A stretch of DNA of 64,000 nucleotides from Cristatella mucedo (GCA_009760855.2 WPIO01000106.1:509501-573500); one strand, 5' to 3'; numbered from the stretch's first letter, positions 1 through 24,249 are shown. The notes: generated by a model not told the origin, from the sequence alone. Program-made: numbers and translations.

Positions 1-880
1 TCTCCTTTTCCACCTTCTCCTTCCTTTCTGCCTTCTCTTTCCTTTCCGCCTTCTCCTTCCTTTCCGCCTTCTCTTTCTTACCCTTCCTCTCCATAGACGC
101 CGCCGCCTCTCGTTCGTCGTCCGACGCAGGCGCGGCCTTTACTCCGAAAACCGACGCTTCGCCTTCGCCGCAGCGGCTACTGCTACGCTCGCACGGCCGC
201 CGCCGCTCGTCCGGTCCCTCTTTGCCGCGGTCGCGCGCGCGCCCGTCCGAAGCCTCCGCGCCGCCGTCGCCTCGCGACTCGCGTCCTCGCCGCGCGTCGC
301 GCGGCCGGGAGCGCGCCGACCGGACCGGCTCGCCGCCGCCGGAGGCCTCCGAGGACGCGCGGCCGTGCTGAGGGCACGGCCGCGCGCCGCTGCGACGAGG
401 GCGATCGTCGCGCGACGACGCGCCGCCCAATCCTTTCTTGGCCAGCATCCGCAAAGCTACGTCCGCAGCCGCGTCGATGACGGACGACGACGACGACGCC
501 GCGGCCGTCGACGCCTCGTGCCGCTTGCGGGGCGAGGCGTCGCGACCGCAGTCCTTTGCCGTCGCGTTTTTGCAGCCGTTGCTCCTCTCGAGTACCGGAA
601 GTGTCGACGACGTCGACGACTTCGACTCGTCGCCGGCGCCACGACTTTGCGACGGTCTAGCGAGCGGCCGACAACGTTCCTCCTGCCACTGGCCGCCGCC
701 GGCAGCAGCGCGCTCGCCGCCGCCGCCGCCGCCGCCTCGCTCGTCCTTCGCCTTGGGGGCGGCGGTGGCGAAAGAGACACCCTTGGCCTCTCGTTCGCCG
801 CCGGACGTTCGACCGTTCGAGCCGCCGCCCCGCCGTCCGCCGTCGTGGCCGTCGTCGGGCGAGCTTTTCGCGAGCGGCAT
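1..880 (-). CDS. 5'-terminal coding exon of a low-complexity Gly/Arg/Ser-rich protein with Lys/Glu repeats (partial, off left edge)
   Basis: Reading the minus strand from an ATG at 880-878, the frame stays open without a stop to base 1, at least 293 codons. An in-frame TGA at 892-890 lies three codons upstream, and the base at -3 is A, so this start is well supported. The protein begins MPLAKSSPDDGHDGGRRGGG. It continues as Gly/Arg/Ser-rich disordered sequence with a poly-Gly run, a poly-Ser run followed by a possible short helix (VIDAAADVALRMLAKKG), and an Arg/Glu-rich stretch. It ends at the window edge in Lys/Glu/Arg/Ala repeats of unit about KEKAER. That last part would form a charged single helix or coiled coil. 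I recognise no domain. GC-rich composition gives long chance frames on both strands, so the open length alone is not proof. The codon-periodic KEKAER repeat and the upstream stop favour a real gene. Function unknown; a nuclear or cytoskeletal scaffold is only a guess. Confidence 0.55.
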   Translation of the reverse strand, partial: MPLAKSSPDDGHDGGRRGGGSNGRTSGGEREAKGVSFATAAPKAKDERGGGGGGGERAAAGGGQWQEERCRPLARPSQSRGAGDESKSSTSSTLPVLERSNGCKNATAKDCGRDASPRKRHEASTAAASSSSSVIDAAADVALRMLAKKGLGGASSRDDRPRRSGARPCPQHGRASSEASGGGEPVRSARSRPRDARRGRESRGDGGAEASDGRARDRGKEGPDERRRPCERSSSRCGEGEASVFGVKAAPASDDEREAAASMERKGKKEKAERKEKAERKEKAERKEKVEKE

Positions 881-892
881 TTTGCGCTGTCA

Positions 893-1520
<628 letters not shown>

Positions 1521-2420
1521 TAAATGCCCCAGCGGTGCCCCGGCAATGCTTGGTTCAAATCCATTCGTGGCTGACCAACCACTCGCGTTGGTTGCGTAAT
1601 GATTCCCATGCAAGAACATATGCACGGAAGTTCAATGAGCGCTTGCGTCCAAAACTAGACAAGAGTTTAGGGTAAACAAGTCGAATATTGAAATACCAGT
1701 CGGTCGCAGTCGATCTGTAAATATACCTATACCTGCCACGTTTATTTCAATACTTATGAGTACGTATTTAATACTTGGTATTAGTAGAACTGAGAACAGC
1801 ACTTGCTGCAGGCAGCACATCGGCGATTCCCTAGCAGAATTGTATGAAAGCGTGAGGATTCAAGCAGTTACGGCTGACACTAACTGACCTTTGACACGAG
1901 TAACGGACGAATAGCGGTCTTGCATAGCGCCATAGCGGTCGCGGCCGTCGCGGCGCTGGACTAGAAGGGTCACGTGCAAGCTTTTCGAGCACGGGCGTTG
2001 GGAGGCGGATGGGTTTGCTTAAGCCCCCCCCCTTAGCTGTGGATAAAGGTCGGGGCTGGACTGCCCAAATCATAATTACAGCCGTTCAATCACTGCCTTT
2101 ACCGACAGTTAGCCCCCTGTGCACGCTCGGAGGAGACCCTAGAGCCCTTTCCAAGCGTCTAGCATGTTTCCAAGCGGCTGGGTGGCGGTGTGTGGGAGGG
2201 GACGACCGGGGTGCGATAGTGGTTCTACAGGCTTGTCGGGGGCGAACCCTCGGAGGCAGATTCAACGTGCTTCTCATAAAAACGGAAACGGTCCATTTTG
2301 GTGTACATACATGGGACTAAGAAATGCTAGACCGGCGTGCATGCAGCGGGCACGTTCGGGATCAATATTCGGAGGGGCAATCGTTACTCTGCGTAACGCA
2401 AATTCCGCTCCTGAGTAGAA
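1521..2420. other. Intergenic, no gene recognised
   Basis: No convincing gene. At about 1,550-1,562 there is a good tRNA-type B-box-like sequence (GGTTCAAATCC), which might be a remnant of a tRNA-derived SINE, but no paired A box could be defended. A run of C occurs near 2,023-2,031. Confidence 0.4.
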
Positions 2421-2421
2421 T

Positions 2422-2424
<3 letters not shown>

Positions 2425-2484
<60 letters not shown>
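2425..2484. repeat. (GA)n microsatellite
   Basis: About 29 GA units immediately upstream of the second copy of the 125-bp direct repeat. Confidence 0.95.
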
Positions 2485-2485
<1 letters not shown>

Positions 2486-2487
<2 letters not shown>

Positions 2488-2615
2488 CGGTATTCAGACA
2501 AAATCTGGCGTTTAAATATTCATCTTTCAGCGTTTCGCCAGAGCAGCGTGGATCGAATGAAGCGGCACCTTTCAGTCGCCATCGCTGAATTTGTAGCTCG
2601 CTTTATGAGCTCATG
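2486..2615 (+). repeat. 125-bp direct repeat, copy 2
   Basis: Second copy of the 1,393-1,520 sequence, in the same orientation and again preceded by (GA)n. Differences are scattered substitutions, so the duplication is not very recent. Confidence 0.8.
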
Positions 2616-3261
2616 AGCTCTATGAGTTGGTGGTCGTTTAGCAATCGTTGTGCAAAAATAGAAGAAAGGGATTATCATTCAGCGTAACATTGGCATTTTG
2701 TTTTGGACAGTGATGCATTTTAAAATTACTCGCCGAGAAAGCGGACGAATCCGCATCCGTTTTCTCGCATTTAGTAAGAAAAATTTGGTCAACAATTAAA
2801 TACGTACACGTATTCGGGTTTTACAAAAAGTGGCTGCACAGATTTAAGAGTGAGTAGTTGTTGAGATTTGCGATTATACCGTACAACCAGCTTCAAGGAA
2901 ATCAGCCGCCCCAGCGTAGTCTCGTACCGTATGCTCAATATACTGTCCTTGGTAGCAGCAGTGTTCAAAGTCTCGTTAATCCCCTTGGAAGCTCCGTATG
3001 GCCTCCTTGGATTTAGCAAGTTGAATGTCAAGGATGTTGACTTAAAAAAGGACATCTTCCAGCCCAATTGTGCCGTAGTTCATTCACCGTAGTCTCGGCC
3101 AGCTCCGCACACTCTCCACCTTGGGATTGCTGCGAACGCCACGGAATAGCTGCGACAAAGCTTCTGGGAGCTGCTTCCTGTCTTTCTCGCGACGTTAACG
3201 TGTAGAGTTCATTGCACTCGATCACCTTCTTTATCTGCGGTCTCACCGAGGCACCGGCTAG

Positions 3262-3330
3262 GATCTTTAATTAATAATTAATTATATTAATATAATATCG
3301 TATATATATATATAAACGATATTATCTGCG
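3262..3330. repeat. AT-rich hairpin insert flanked by a long direct duplication
   Basis: A block of about 60 bases made of AATTAATTATATTAATATAATATCG-like sequence, closed by complementary arms (AATATCGT and ACGATATT around a TA run), sits between two exact copies of a roughly 35-base sequence (ATCTGCGGTCTCACCGAGGC and following bases, at about 3,232-3,265 and 3,326-3,357). A near-identical AT block recurs at about 3,873-3,935. Confidence 0.65.
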
Positions 3331-3872
3331 GTCTCACCGAGGCACCGGCTAGGATCTTTTCCTGGGGCACATTAGGTAAATACAAGTTTCGAAACTACTC
3401 GAAGGCTCTCAAATCCTTATCTAGAGCTGTAAGAAACTGCTTCTTCATTAGACCCAATTGGATGTGCAGTGGTGGCATTAGCACCATCGGTGGGTGGGGG
3501 GGGGGGAGATGCAACAACTGCGAAGTCTCCGATGAACTCCTAGCCAAATTCCTCGTACCTCAAAGCGTCCAGCAGATCGTCTCGATGCAGTTGCAGTGCC
3601 TCTTTGAGATGCACCTAGTGAGTCAGAGGAAGGCGAAGAGCACTGAAGCGATGCATACGTGCAATACGTTTCTTTAACCTTGCCTTAACAAATTAGCACC
3701 GAGCGTAGCGAAGTGTGTTTTCCAAATGCTTAGAGGTCCTTGATGCCATCTCAGGGAGATATTGAAACATACGTTCATCTAGAACTAAACTGAATAGGTC
3801 TGGATAAAGCTCCTGCATCTATACTGCTATTTATATTCATGGAGAATGTTAATAAAAATCATATTATTCTCA

Positions 3873-3935
3873 ATGAATAATTAATTATATTAATATAATA
3901 TCATATATATATATATAAACGATATTAATATTATT
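3873..3935. repeat. Second copy of the AT-rich hairpin sequence
   Basis: It repeats the insert at 3,262-3,330 almost base for base, including the terminal AACGATATT arm. Here there is no flanking 35-base duplication, and the block runs on into more AT-rich sequence. Confidence 0.6.
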
Positions 3936-4950
3936 ATAAATATACATACATAAAATACACATATATATTATGCTAGTATATGTTATGAATACTATATATA
4001 TATATATATATATATATAAGTAACTAATTATAATAATGAATATAATAATAATAATTGAGGTATAATGATGCATAAAACAATTTATGATTACGATGTCTTA
4101 CGAATTCAGCGTCTAGTGATCTGATTTCAAGTTGGACGAGTACAATGCTAAACTGCCTCATACTTTCATGACAGTTGGGTCGAGTTTGAGTGTGGTGTGA
4201 TATGCTAGTTGGTTAAGTACAGAAATTACGCTGCATGCAAAAACACGATTTTTGTTCCACATCAGACTTTTTGGGAGTCGCTGTGCATCAATCAGCACAG
4301 AGCTGAAAATATTAAATTACAACATTAATTGTATCAGTGTCCTGATCACAAAAACAAAGTCAATGGTAAAGACAGATGATTTTTTGGTGCAAATTTTAGG
4401 CATAGACAATAGCAAAATAACACTTACTACCCCGCAATAAAGATAAGGTAAAAGCTGTCAGCGCAGTATTAGTGTTTAAGCGGTTGTCACATTCTAGAGT
4501 TTTCTGAAGAGGTCAATTCTTTTCAGACAGGACAGGCAAGGCGGTGCGCAATCAGCGCGAAACGTCGGTCTCTTTAAATAGTGTGCCCTTTGTGGACTTC
4601 CCGGCGGCGCGCCTTCTACACGCCTCGAGGATATATTCCAAAATGTAAGCATCAATTTGCTTACATTCTGTGGGTTTAGAGCTTTTACGAGTCACGCCCA
4701 GCCAGTTTCTCCGGAAAGACATTGCCAGTGTTTTTACGCTGAGTTACGTAAGTCTTCCGGACGGATAGCCTTCGGGGCACTGCTTCGGGCTCTGCAAATT
4801 GGTGTACGGGTCCGAATTTTGATGGCGTCAACAAAGGTGTCTGAGCAGCGGCACTCATTCCGTGCAGGTATTCATACTCCTCCGAAATTGGGTATTAAAT
4901 ATTAACTATTAATAACTATAATTAAATGTTAAGGTATATCACATTATTTT

Positions 4951-5300
4951 CTCGAGGCTCTGGAAAGCTTGTCTCATCGGCGCTACATCAGCGACAGCGC
5001 ATTCAGAGTCTTCCACCAGAATCTCCACGGATCGTACACTAAAGAGATCCTGCCGAGTGGTGCGTCTGTGACGTAAAGATTGACGGCCTTTCCCGCCGGA
5101 GGAGTATAGCGAGGCTTTGCAAGGTTGCTAAAAAAAAGGCATTTCAGTGCGACACACCTTCCGAGATCAACTTCCAAGTTGGTCTGTTAGGGTGACCCTC
5201 CGGTAAAGGAATCGCTCGAAAATTTACTTCCTAAATCAACTCCGTGGGCTGCTAAGCTGCGACGACCGGCGAATAATAAGCGAAGTGCAAGTGCGAGCAC
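4951..5300. other. Intergenic, nothing recognised
   Basis: Unique sequence without a defensible gene. It precedes a nested LINE/SINE insertion. Confidence 0.3.
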
Positions 5301-5301
5301 G

Positions 5302-5870
5302 CGTAATAATAGTAATACATTTGCATAGAGCCCCCAGAGGACTGAATCTTTCTCTAGGCACTTTGAAGATGCTGCATATAAAGCATCACCAATTGTTTGG
5401 TGGTAATATCCGCAGGCAGCTGGCATAGTGTAAGCAGGTGAGCCGTGATGGCACACTAGGTAAGGCGGTTTCTTTTCACGACGTTGGTCCCGAGGTCGTG
5501 GGTTCGAATTCTGCGGTGGGCGATCCTTGATCGCCGCTGCAAGCGGTGGCGATAGCCGTAGAGTCTCTTCTGTCGCTATACAAAAGAGGCTGTTGCATCA
5601 GTCAGTACATGCACCCGAAGGATGAATCGCAAAGACCCACCAAATTCTGTGTAATGAACATGTGCGTTTTAAGCTTCTTTTTAAATTTCGTCATGTCAGG
5701 GGACGTTGTGACGTGCGTCGCTAGCGAGTCCTAGGCTTTGAGAGTATAGGAACTCGCAAAGGTAAAAGAGTAAAGGTTAGCTGACTCAACACTCTCGTTG
5801 ATTTAGGCAGTGGAAGAGCCTTGATGGCTATCGCTCCGGCTTGCAGCGTACACTACACGCCTGCTGAATT
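5302..5870 (-). mobile_element. LINE-1 family (CR1/L2-like) 3' fragment, split by a SINE
   Basis: The minus-strand 3' tail of the dominant LINE is at 5,302-5,440: an (AAT)n remnant, then the GCGCC...GGCGC hairpin in degenerate form. The adjoining 3' ORF2 end lies at 5,605-5,870 and matches the C-terminal coding end seen intact at 63,700-63,950. A tRNA-derived SINE at 5,441-5,602 separates the halves, so the SINE landed in the older LINE. Coding capacity is destroyed. Confidence 0.7.
5441..5602 (+). mobile_element. SINE family S1 (class II tRNA-derived)
   Basis: A tRNA-like head with an A-box region (TGGCACACTAGGTAAGGCGG), a long variable-arm stem and a perfect B box (GGTTCGAATTC) is followed by an unrelated body. 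The body ends GTCGCTATACAAAAGAGGCTG. The AAGGCG segment and the extra stem between anticodon arm and B box resemble class II tRNAs (Ser/Leu). The same body recurs at 27,229-27,392, 29,245-29,415 and, as a tail only, at 46,965-47,032. Confidence 0.8.
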
Positions 5871-7500
5871 AAGAATTATTATGAATTATGAATAATTGCC
5901 TGCTGAATCATGCCTGCTGTAGGACTCAAACCCACGATCGGGATTGGAGTGGTGAAGCGCGGGCGACTGGGACCCCTGCGGCGGCGACGGCGACGCACGA
6001 GCTCAGAGCGTGGCTGTCGTCGCCGGGGCGGTCGTCTTCGACGGTAGAGACTCCGGTGGCAAAGAGCTGGCAAAGTAGACTGGAACCGGCGTACGACATT
6101 GTAGTGTAGATCCTATTATAAGCTGATTAGGCGCATAGTAATGCGATATAGTGCGATGCGCCTGACCAGCTTATAAAAGTAAGAATAACGCGCGTTTTGC
6201 CGGGTCAAACATTTCGCCGTAAGCGACTGAGCCGCGGCCAGAGTCGAGAATGAGCCGTGCCCAGAGTCGAGAACGTGTCGCGCCCAGATCCCAGAGTTGG
6301 AAGGACCAGTGCATTTGCCGTCTCATGCGAGCTGCTGTAGCGTGAGCGCGCGGCGCGTGATGACAGCCGCTGTCTGGCGGTTGCATAAGACATTACGTAA
6401 GCCATGCCGCAGAGCTTCTGTGTCACTCAGTTAGTCCCCGGAGTCGCTTGAGGTTGCGGTAATGATAGCGATACATAAGTGGTAACACGAGCGACCAGCG
6501 ATCTGTTTAAACGGTAAATCGAACAGCGAATGAACTCCGACTTGGGTTGGAGGAGCCGTCGCACGCAGGAGAGCGTACGCCACCCGGTTGGATCACAGCG
6601 AGTGCACGTCATTTCGTTTCTGCTATGTCGCTGGTGAATGTGCTTCGATTCTCGGACCGCAATGTATATCGCTTGGTGAGACATTTGGTCAAATGTAAGC
6701 CGGTAAGAGTCGAAACCAGATTTAGCTCGGTGTTAGTCTTCTATGTTATGACCGTGCAGTGTCACGAAGTGGTGCGTTACCTAACGGTGCACTTGTGCGC
6801 TCGTAGACGTCTTGACTACGGTTTCTGGCGATCTCAGGGCCCAGTTCCCTCCTGCTGTCCCTATGGCTTGCGCGAGCTGCGCTCAGTCGCGTGAGCTCAG
6901 TCATGAATAATCTTGCCCGCACCATTTCCTCTCGTCTCATCGCCGAGTCGGTCGTAGCGGTATTGCTATTCTGTGGGCGCAGCGATGCTAGCAGGCAGCG
7001 TTCGCTAGTGCTTGTTGTTGGGGTGCTCGTTTTCGCGTTTCGCTCGCCACGGCGCCGACGTGCATTTGAACCTGACATGACACGGGGCATTCCGAGGTCG
7101 TGCGCCACGTTATACCCCTCGCCTCGCTCTTTGAAATGGGCTTCAGCGGAGCACATAGGTGTGTGTGAATCTAGAGCGGCCGGTCGTGTCATGTCGTGTC
7201 AGCTAGCCGACGCCATCTATCACACTAGTTGCCTTAGATTATGATCGATGGGCTGATGGCATTCGCTGAAGCCGCTGACAGCCATTCGGCCTTTGTGATG
7301 CTAGCAGTGTCGGCAATGGGCTGCATGATGCAATACGCGGTAATCGTGGCTGGCAAAACTGCTTCCGTGTGCAGGTGCATTCAGACACTCGCGGCGCGTT
7401 TCCATTCACCTTTTACGCGGCGCTAATTTCGATTCTTAGTATGTTCTGCACATCTATTCCGTCCTCCCCCACCGTTCTGTAGCTCACCCTTTCACCTCTC
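5871..7500. other. Intergenic, GC-rich, no gene proven
   Basis: Moderately GC-rich unique sequence with several overlapping open frames of 60-150 codons on both strands (for example 6,547-6,894 and 7,192-6,746), none with a recognisable domain. It could contain an upstream exon or promoter of the gene at 10-23 kb, but nothing ties it there. A degenerate tandem of GCCCAGAGTCGAGAA occurs at about 6,237-6,290. Confidence 0.3.
6114..6177. repeat. Short foldback (inverted repeat) element
   Basis: Arms TTATAAGCTGATTAGGCGCA (about 6,116-6,135) and TGCGCCTGACCAGCTTATAA (about 6,156-6,175) are complementary at about 17 of 20 positions around a loop of about 20 bases. Such a structure fits a miniature foldback transposon or a hairpin RNA. 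Confidence 0.6.
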
Positions 7501-7515
7501 TGTAGCCTTTCTTCC

Positions 7516-7518
<3 letters not shown>

Positions 7519-7569
<51 letters not shown>

Positions 7570-7674
7570 ATCTCTCAATCCCTTCTGATCTCTCAATCCC
7601 TTCTGATCTCTCAATCCCTTCTGATCAACCAATCCCTTCTGATCAACCAATCCCTTCTGATCTCTCAATCCCTG
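7519..7674. repeat. (CT)n followed by an 18-bp minisatellite
   Basis: (CT)n at 7,519-7,566 runs directly into six copies of an 18-base unit (CTGATCTCTCAATCCCTT), two of which share a CAACC variant. The CTCTC core of the unit suggests it grew out of the microsatellite. Confidence 0.9.
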
Positions 7675-8487
7675 GTATCTCGCTCCCAGCAATATACGCT
7701 CATTCTCTGTTTCTGATTATTAAGTATGGCTATGCTTGCTTTGCTGTGCCAGTATCAATAACGGTTTTGAACGTACTGTAATGGCTAATGCCGGCAAAGC
7801 ACCGATGTGCTGAATTGAAGAAGGATAAAGAGACAGCACGACATTTACGATGTGCATCCTTTGCTTGTTGCACTTTTGCGCATACGACTTCCTCAATCAG
7901 AACCATGCAAGGCGGATACCCAGGCCCCATAAGTTACCGTAAGCAAATTGAAGTCAGGCTGAAGGAATGTATCGAGCAGGCTGGTCACCACCGTCCACCA
8001 TTTGTGGGTCGTGATTTCCAGAACCCAGCACACGGTAAATGCTTGCCTGTGTCTCCCACCATCTTAATTAAGGTGGCTGACCGAAGCAACCACTCTCTAA
8101 GACTCCCAAGTAACCCAGGGACCCTAGCAGACCCCTGTGACGTTCATGGACCGCATGAACTGTGAACTAATATCACTGCTCAACTCTGAACCCCTTGAAT
8201 GCTGTTCAGTGCAGACAGTATGACGAATTCGAATTTGCTGCCTTCGTCGACGAGTCGCGGGGCCGCCCAGTACAACAGGATCTACAGAAACTTCAGCGAT
8301 TCCTTGGGCGGCTATGCCAAGCGGCAGACTGCTGTAATGTAATTTCGATGCAACCCGTGCCCTCTGCCGAACCGCCAGTCGGTTTGCCGCCAGTCGCCCG
8401 AGCGAGCCGGTCTCGGCACTGCAGTCGTTTCACAGTCCGGCCTGTGATTTGCCATGACGCCATCCTCCAGGGGTGGTGTGTGTGTGT
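7675..8487. other. Intergenic; unassigned 125-codon frame at 7,788-8,165 (+)
   Basis: One ATG-initiated plus-strand frame of 125 codons spans 7,788-8,165 and is rich in Cys, His and Pro. I recognise no motif in it, and it may be chance. The remainder up to the LINE at 8,488 shows nothing identifiable. Confidence 0.25.
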
Positions 8488-8992
8488 AATAATAATAATA
8501 ATAATAATATTGCACTTGATAAAGCGCCCTCAGAGAACTTAATCTCTTTCTAGGCGCTTTACATTTGCTGCAAAGTGATATGCAATAGAATAGTAAGTAA
8601 AATCATGCTTGAAAAACAAACAAAATGAATAACATGGTTAGGGGTTACATGCACTGGGTCAGCATGCAAATGTGGTTAGTGGCAGCATGAACAGTGTCAG
8701 CACGCATAAGCACATCGAGGACGAATCACAAGGACCCACTAAATGCTGTCCTAAATAGGTATGTTTTTAAGTTTCTTTTAAATGTGGTCAGGTCAGGGGA
8801 TGTTCTGATGCAGGTCGGGAGGGAGTTCCAGGCTTTGGGAGCATACGAGCTAAATGCACGGTCTCCAAAGGATTTAAGGTTTGTACGAGGTATTTCTAGA
8901 CTGTTGGATTCCGAAAAGCGAGTGGTACGATGCTTTGCCTGATGGGGTAGTATATCTGAAAGATAGGCTGGAGCCATAGAATGAAGAGACCT
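8488..8992 (-). mobile_element. LINE-1 family 3' end, 5'-truncated
   Basis: The minus-strand copy starts with an (AAT)n tail at 8,488 and the diagnostic hairpin (CTTGATAAAGCGCCC ... GGCGCTTTAC). It continues through the 3' UTR into the last 80 codons of ORF2 (TSPDLTTFKRNLKTYLFR region on the minus strand), and ends by 8,992 at a (GT)n tract. It is close in sequence to the copy at 62,410-64,000, so relatively young. Confidence 0.85.
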
Positions 8993-8993
8993 G

Positions 8994-9044
<51 letters not shown>

Positions 9045-9050
9045 GTGTGA
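8993..9050. repeat. (GT)n microsatellite
   Basis: Imperfect GT repeat with GTAT interruptions, directly abutting the truncated 5' end of the LINE copy. Confidence 0.9.
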
Positions 9051-9847
9051 GCTTCATTAGGCATGCTGACCCTGACCTTGCCCCGTGTGGCAGCTTTCAA
9101 GGCTGATCTGTGGCTCCCCCACAGGTCACCGCCCCTTATTATGCATCTCGTAGCACACCATCGCTTCGTCATTTCGCATGCACTTGGTCTGGTTGGGCGT
9201 TATTCGAGTTCGTCGTACGGCGAGTTTTTTTTTGGCTGGCACTTGCTTGGCGAGTGCTGCATGCTGGCCGCACCGTTGCCATGGCTACGGCAGAAGCTTT
9301 ATTTGCTTTTGACACTGCACCGCTCTAACAGCTTGTGATCAGTTGGACTGTTTGTTTTGCTTGGTTGTTTATCCGGAACCTGGCTAGCATTTCTCTTTGG
9401 CTGGGGTTCTTTACTGCAAAAATGTGCGCACAAACTGTGTGAGCTGTCGCCTCCGCTGTTGGCCTGCAGTCGGAAGCTGATCAGCAGGCAGCCTGCATTG
9501 TCGGCCGGTGTGAGCAGTGTAGCAGTGTCACGTGGGATCCACGCCAGCCCTAGTCATTCCAACTGGTGCTCGATGCTCTTCTTCAGTCGGTGCTCACGTG
9601 ACCACCATTTTCGTTGACAGCCGTTGTACATAGGCGTTTGCAAAGGCTCGATCTGGCCCCTTCGGTGCTGCGTTTCGAAGCTGTCCACCGTTTTGCAGCT
9701 GTCCGCTAGCGCCTGTCAGCCTAGCTCCTGTCAGCCTAGCTCCTGTCGGCCGCTGACTCGTCGGCCGCTCTACCCTCTGCATAAGCGGCCTCGCCTGCTC
9801 AGTGCTGATCCTGCATGCGCCTTGTTACACTGTTTCCGTTATGCTGT

Positions 9848-9850
<3 letters not shown>
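9051..9850. other. Upstream region of the AFG3L2-like gene
   Basis: Unique, moderately GC-rich sequence between LINE pieces, immediately upstream of the first recognisable protease exon. It is a plausible site for the promoter and any missing 5' exon. Several short ATG frames occur, for example GCCATGGCT at about 9,279, which has a good start context, but none can be linked in phase to exon 1 with confidence. A 15-base tandem (CTAGCTCCTGTCAGC) is present at about 9,710-9,750. Confidence 0.35.
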
Positions 9851-9880
<30 letters not shown>

Positions 9881-9943
9881 TACTTGATAAAGCGCCCTCA
9901 GAGAACTTAATCTCTTTCTAGGCGCTTTACATTTGCTGCAAAG
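9851..9943 (-). mobile_element. LINE-1 family, tail-only insertion
   Basis: Only about 90 bases of the LINE are present: the (AAT)n tail and the 3' hairpin up to TTTGCTGCAAAG. The same TTTCCGTTATGCTG sequence lies on both sides (9,833-9,847 and from 9,947), consistent with insertion into a tandem array or with a target duplication. Confidence 0.8.
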
Positions 9944-9946
9944 GGA

Positions 9947-10036
9947 AGTTTCCGTTATGCTGTTTCCGTTATGCTGTTTCCGTTAGGCTGTTTCCGTTAT
10001 GCTGTGTTATGCTGTTTCCGTTATGCTGTTTCCGTT
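9947..10036 (+). repeat. 14-bp tandem array TGTTTCCGTTATGC
   Basis: About six copies of a 14-base unit, one with a TAGGC variant and one shortened. The array supplies ATG codons in frame with the first recognised AFG3L2 exon (see 10,089). Confidence 0.85.
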
Positions 10037-10088
10037 AGTGAGCCGGCAAGACGTGCTAGTGAAAACCCGTTCGGCTTGCGGTTTGCAG

Positions 10089-22938
<12,850 letters not shown>

Positions 22939-23289
22939 GCCGCCGTAGCATCTGCTGGACAAGCGGCTAGGTGATAGTGACATCTGTAAGCTTGCGTGTA
23001 TGTGCTTGAGTATCCCCGTCAGCTGGAGCATTCTGCTACACGGAGGTATCTGGTGTGTATGCCCGGCGTGTTGGCTGGTCATAAAGTTGCTGCTTACTGT
23101 GCAGCTACCGATTTTGTCGCAGAAATTGTATGCCTCCGGTCTTCACGAGCCTGCTTGTCTTTGTCTGTGACCTACAAGCGATCTTCCGCTGCTGCTGCCT
23201 ATGGTAGCGTACCTGTCATGTACCTCTCTCTGTCTCTCTCTCTTTTTCTTTTCTTTCTCTCGTCCTTTGCATTGAGTGGTAGTGCCACT

Positions 23290-23295
23290 AATAAA
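23290..23295 (+). terminator. Candidate polyadenylation signal of the protease gene
   Basis: AATAAA occurs 352 bases after the stop codon in an otherwise unremarkable 3' flank, followed by T-rich sequence. It is the first canonical hexamer I noticed downstream. Confidence 0.55.
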
Positions 23296-23299
23296 CGGT

Positions 23300-24249
23300 G
23301 CATGCTTCTGTTTTATTCACTTTGTCTGAAAGATACTCGTTTGGAGGATGTACTCATAAGAGGTAAATCCTAGTTGATATGGTACTAAATTAGTATTAAA
23401 TTGCGTTTCATTGCTGCTTCACGATGTGCACACATCTGATTCATGCCAATCCATTGTATAGACCAGACGCGATTACAATTTCCTGTGTCGGATTCCACAA
23501 CACTCCTGTTTATTTTGCAGCAGTTAAACATTTTGCATATCCTAATCAAAGTAACTTAGGGTTACTATCGTGGGAATGATACAAACTCCTGTTTGTACTG
23601 GACACACAAGTTGGTGTGTCATGCCAGCACTGATTGTCAAAAAATTCACCCGTAAAATACCAAAATTACTACTAATCGTTCGGTCTCATCGCTAGTGGCA
23701 TCGTGGGTGTGTATTTAGTCCGGCAGCCCATTCATAAGCATTTATTGGTTTGAGAGGCTCGAAATTTTGAGCCCTCGGGCTTGCTGCACGATTGAAATTG
23801 GTTTCTGCCTTCTGAGACCGTTTGATGCGGTAGTGAGATTCTATAGCCTGGTCTTTTTTTAGAGATCCGACGTGCTCTTACTAGACTTTCGCTCACTGAC
23901 ACCGTGCTGGTCATATAGGATTTTTGAGGGTAAGCGTCGAGAAAATCCTGCCAAGCTATTCCAACAATCTCATAGTTGTTTACAAAAACGTTTAAACGAG
24001 AAAGATACAAGAAATGGAGTCTGCAGTTTTGACAATTTCAACATGAAGTGAAAGCATTGTGAAGAAGAAATGGTTAGGCAAACCATTTGCAACCAGGGAG
24101 TAAACGGGAAGCAACTTATCGACAAATAAAATATGTTCCACATGTTTTTGTCACGTACGAATAGTGTCCCATCTTGTTGAACCTGGGTATCAATCAATCA
24201 AGGTACCAATAACCAATCAAGGTACATGATTGAAGCTGATTGAGGCACA
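23300..24249. other. Intergenic between the protease gene and segment A
   Basis: Unique sequence of moderate AT content. Short open frames exist on the minus strand (for example 24,010-23,732), but no motif is recognised. Confidence 0.3.

Larger units (their letters stand above)
2616..4950. other. Intergenic; possible decayed minus-strand coding sequence
   Basis: On the minus strand between about 3,760 and 2,789 there are stretches of protein-like reading frame in several frames separated by stops and frameshifts. Examples are an acidic/leucine helix around 3,540-3,610 and a 92-codon frame at 3,067-2,789. The pattern suggests an old pseudogene or transposon gene, but I cannot assign a family. 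The part from 3,840 to 4,080 is extremely AT-rich with (AT)n runs. From 4,080 to 4,950 I see nothing identifiable. Confidence 0.3.
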
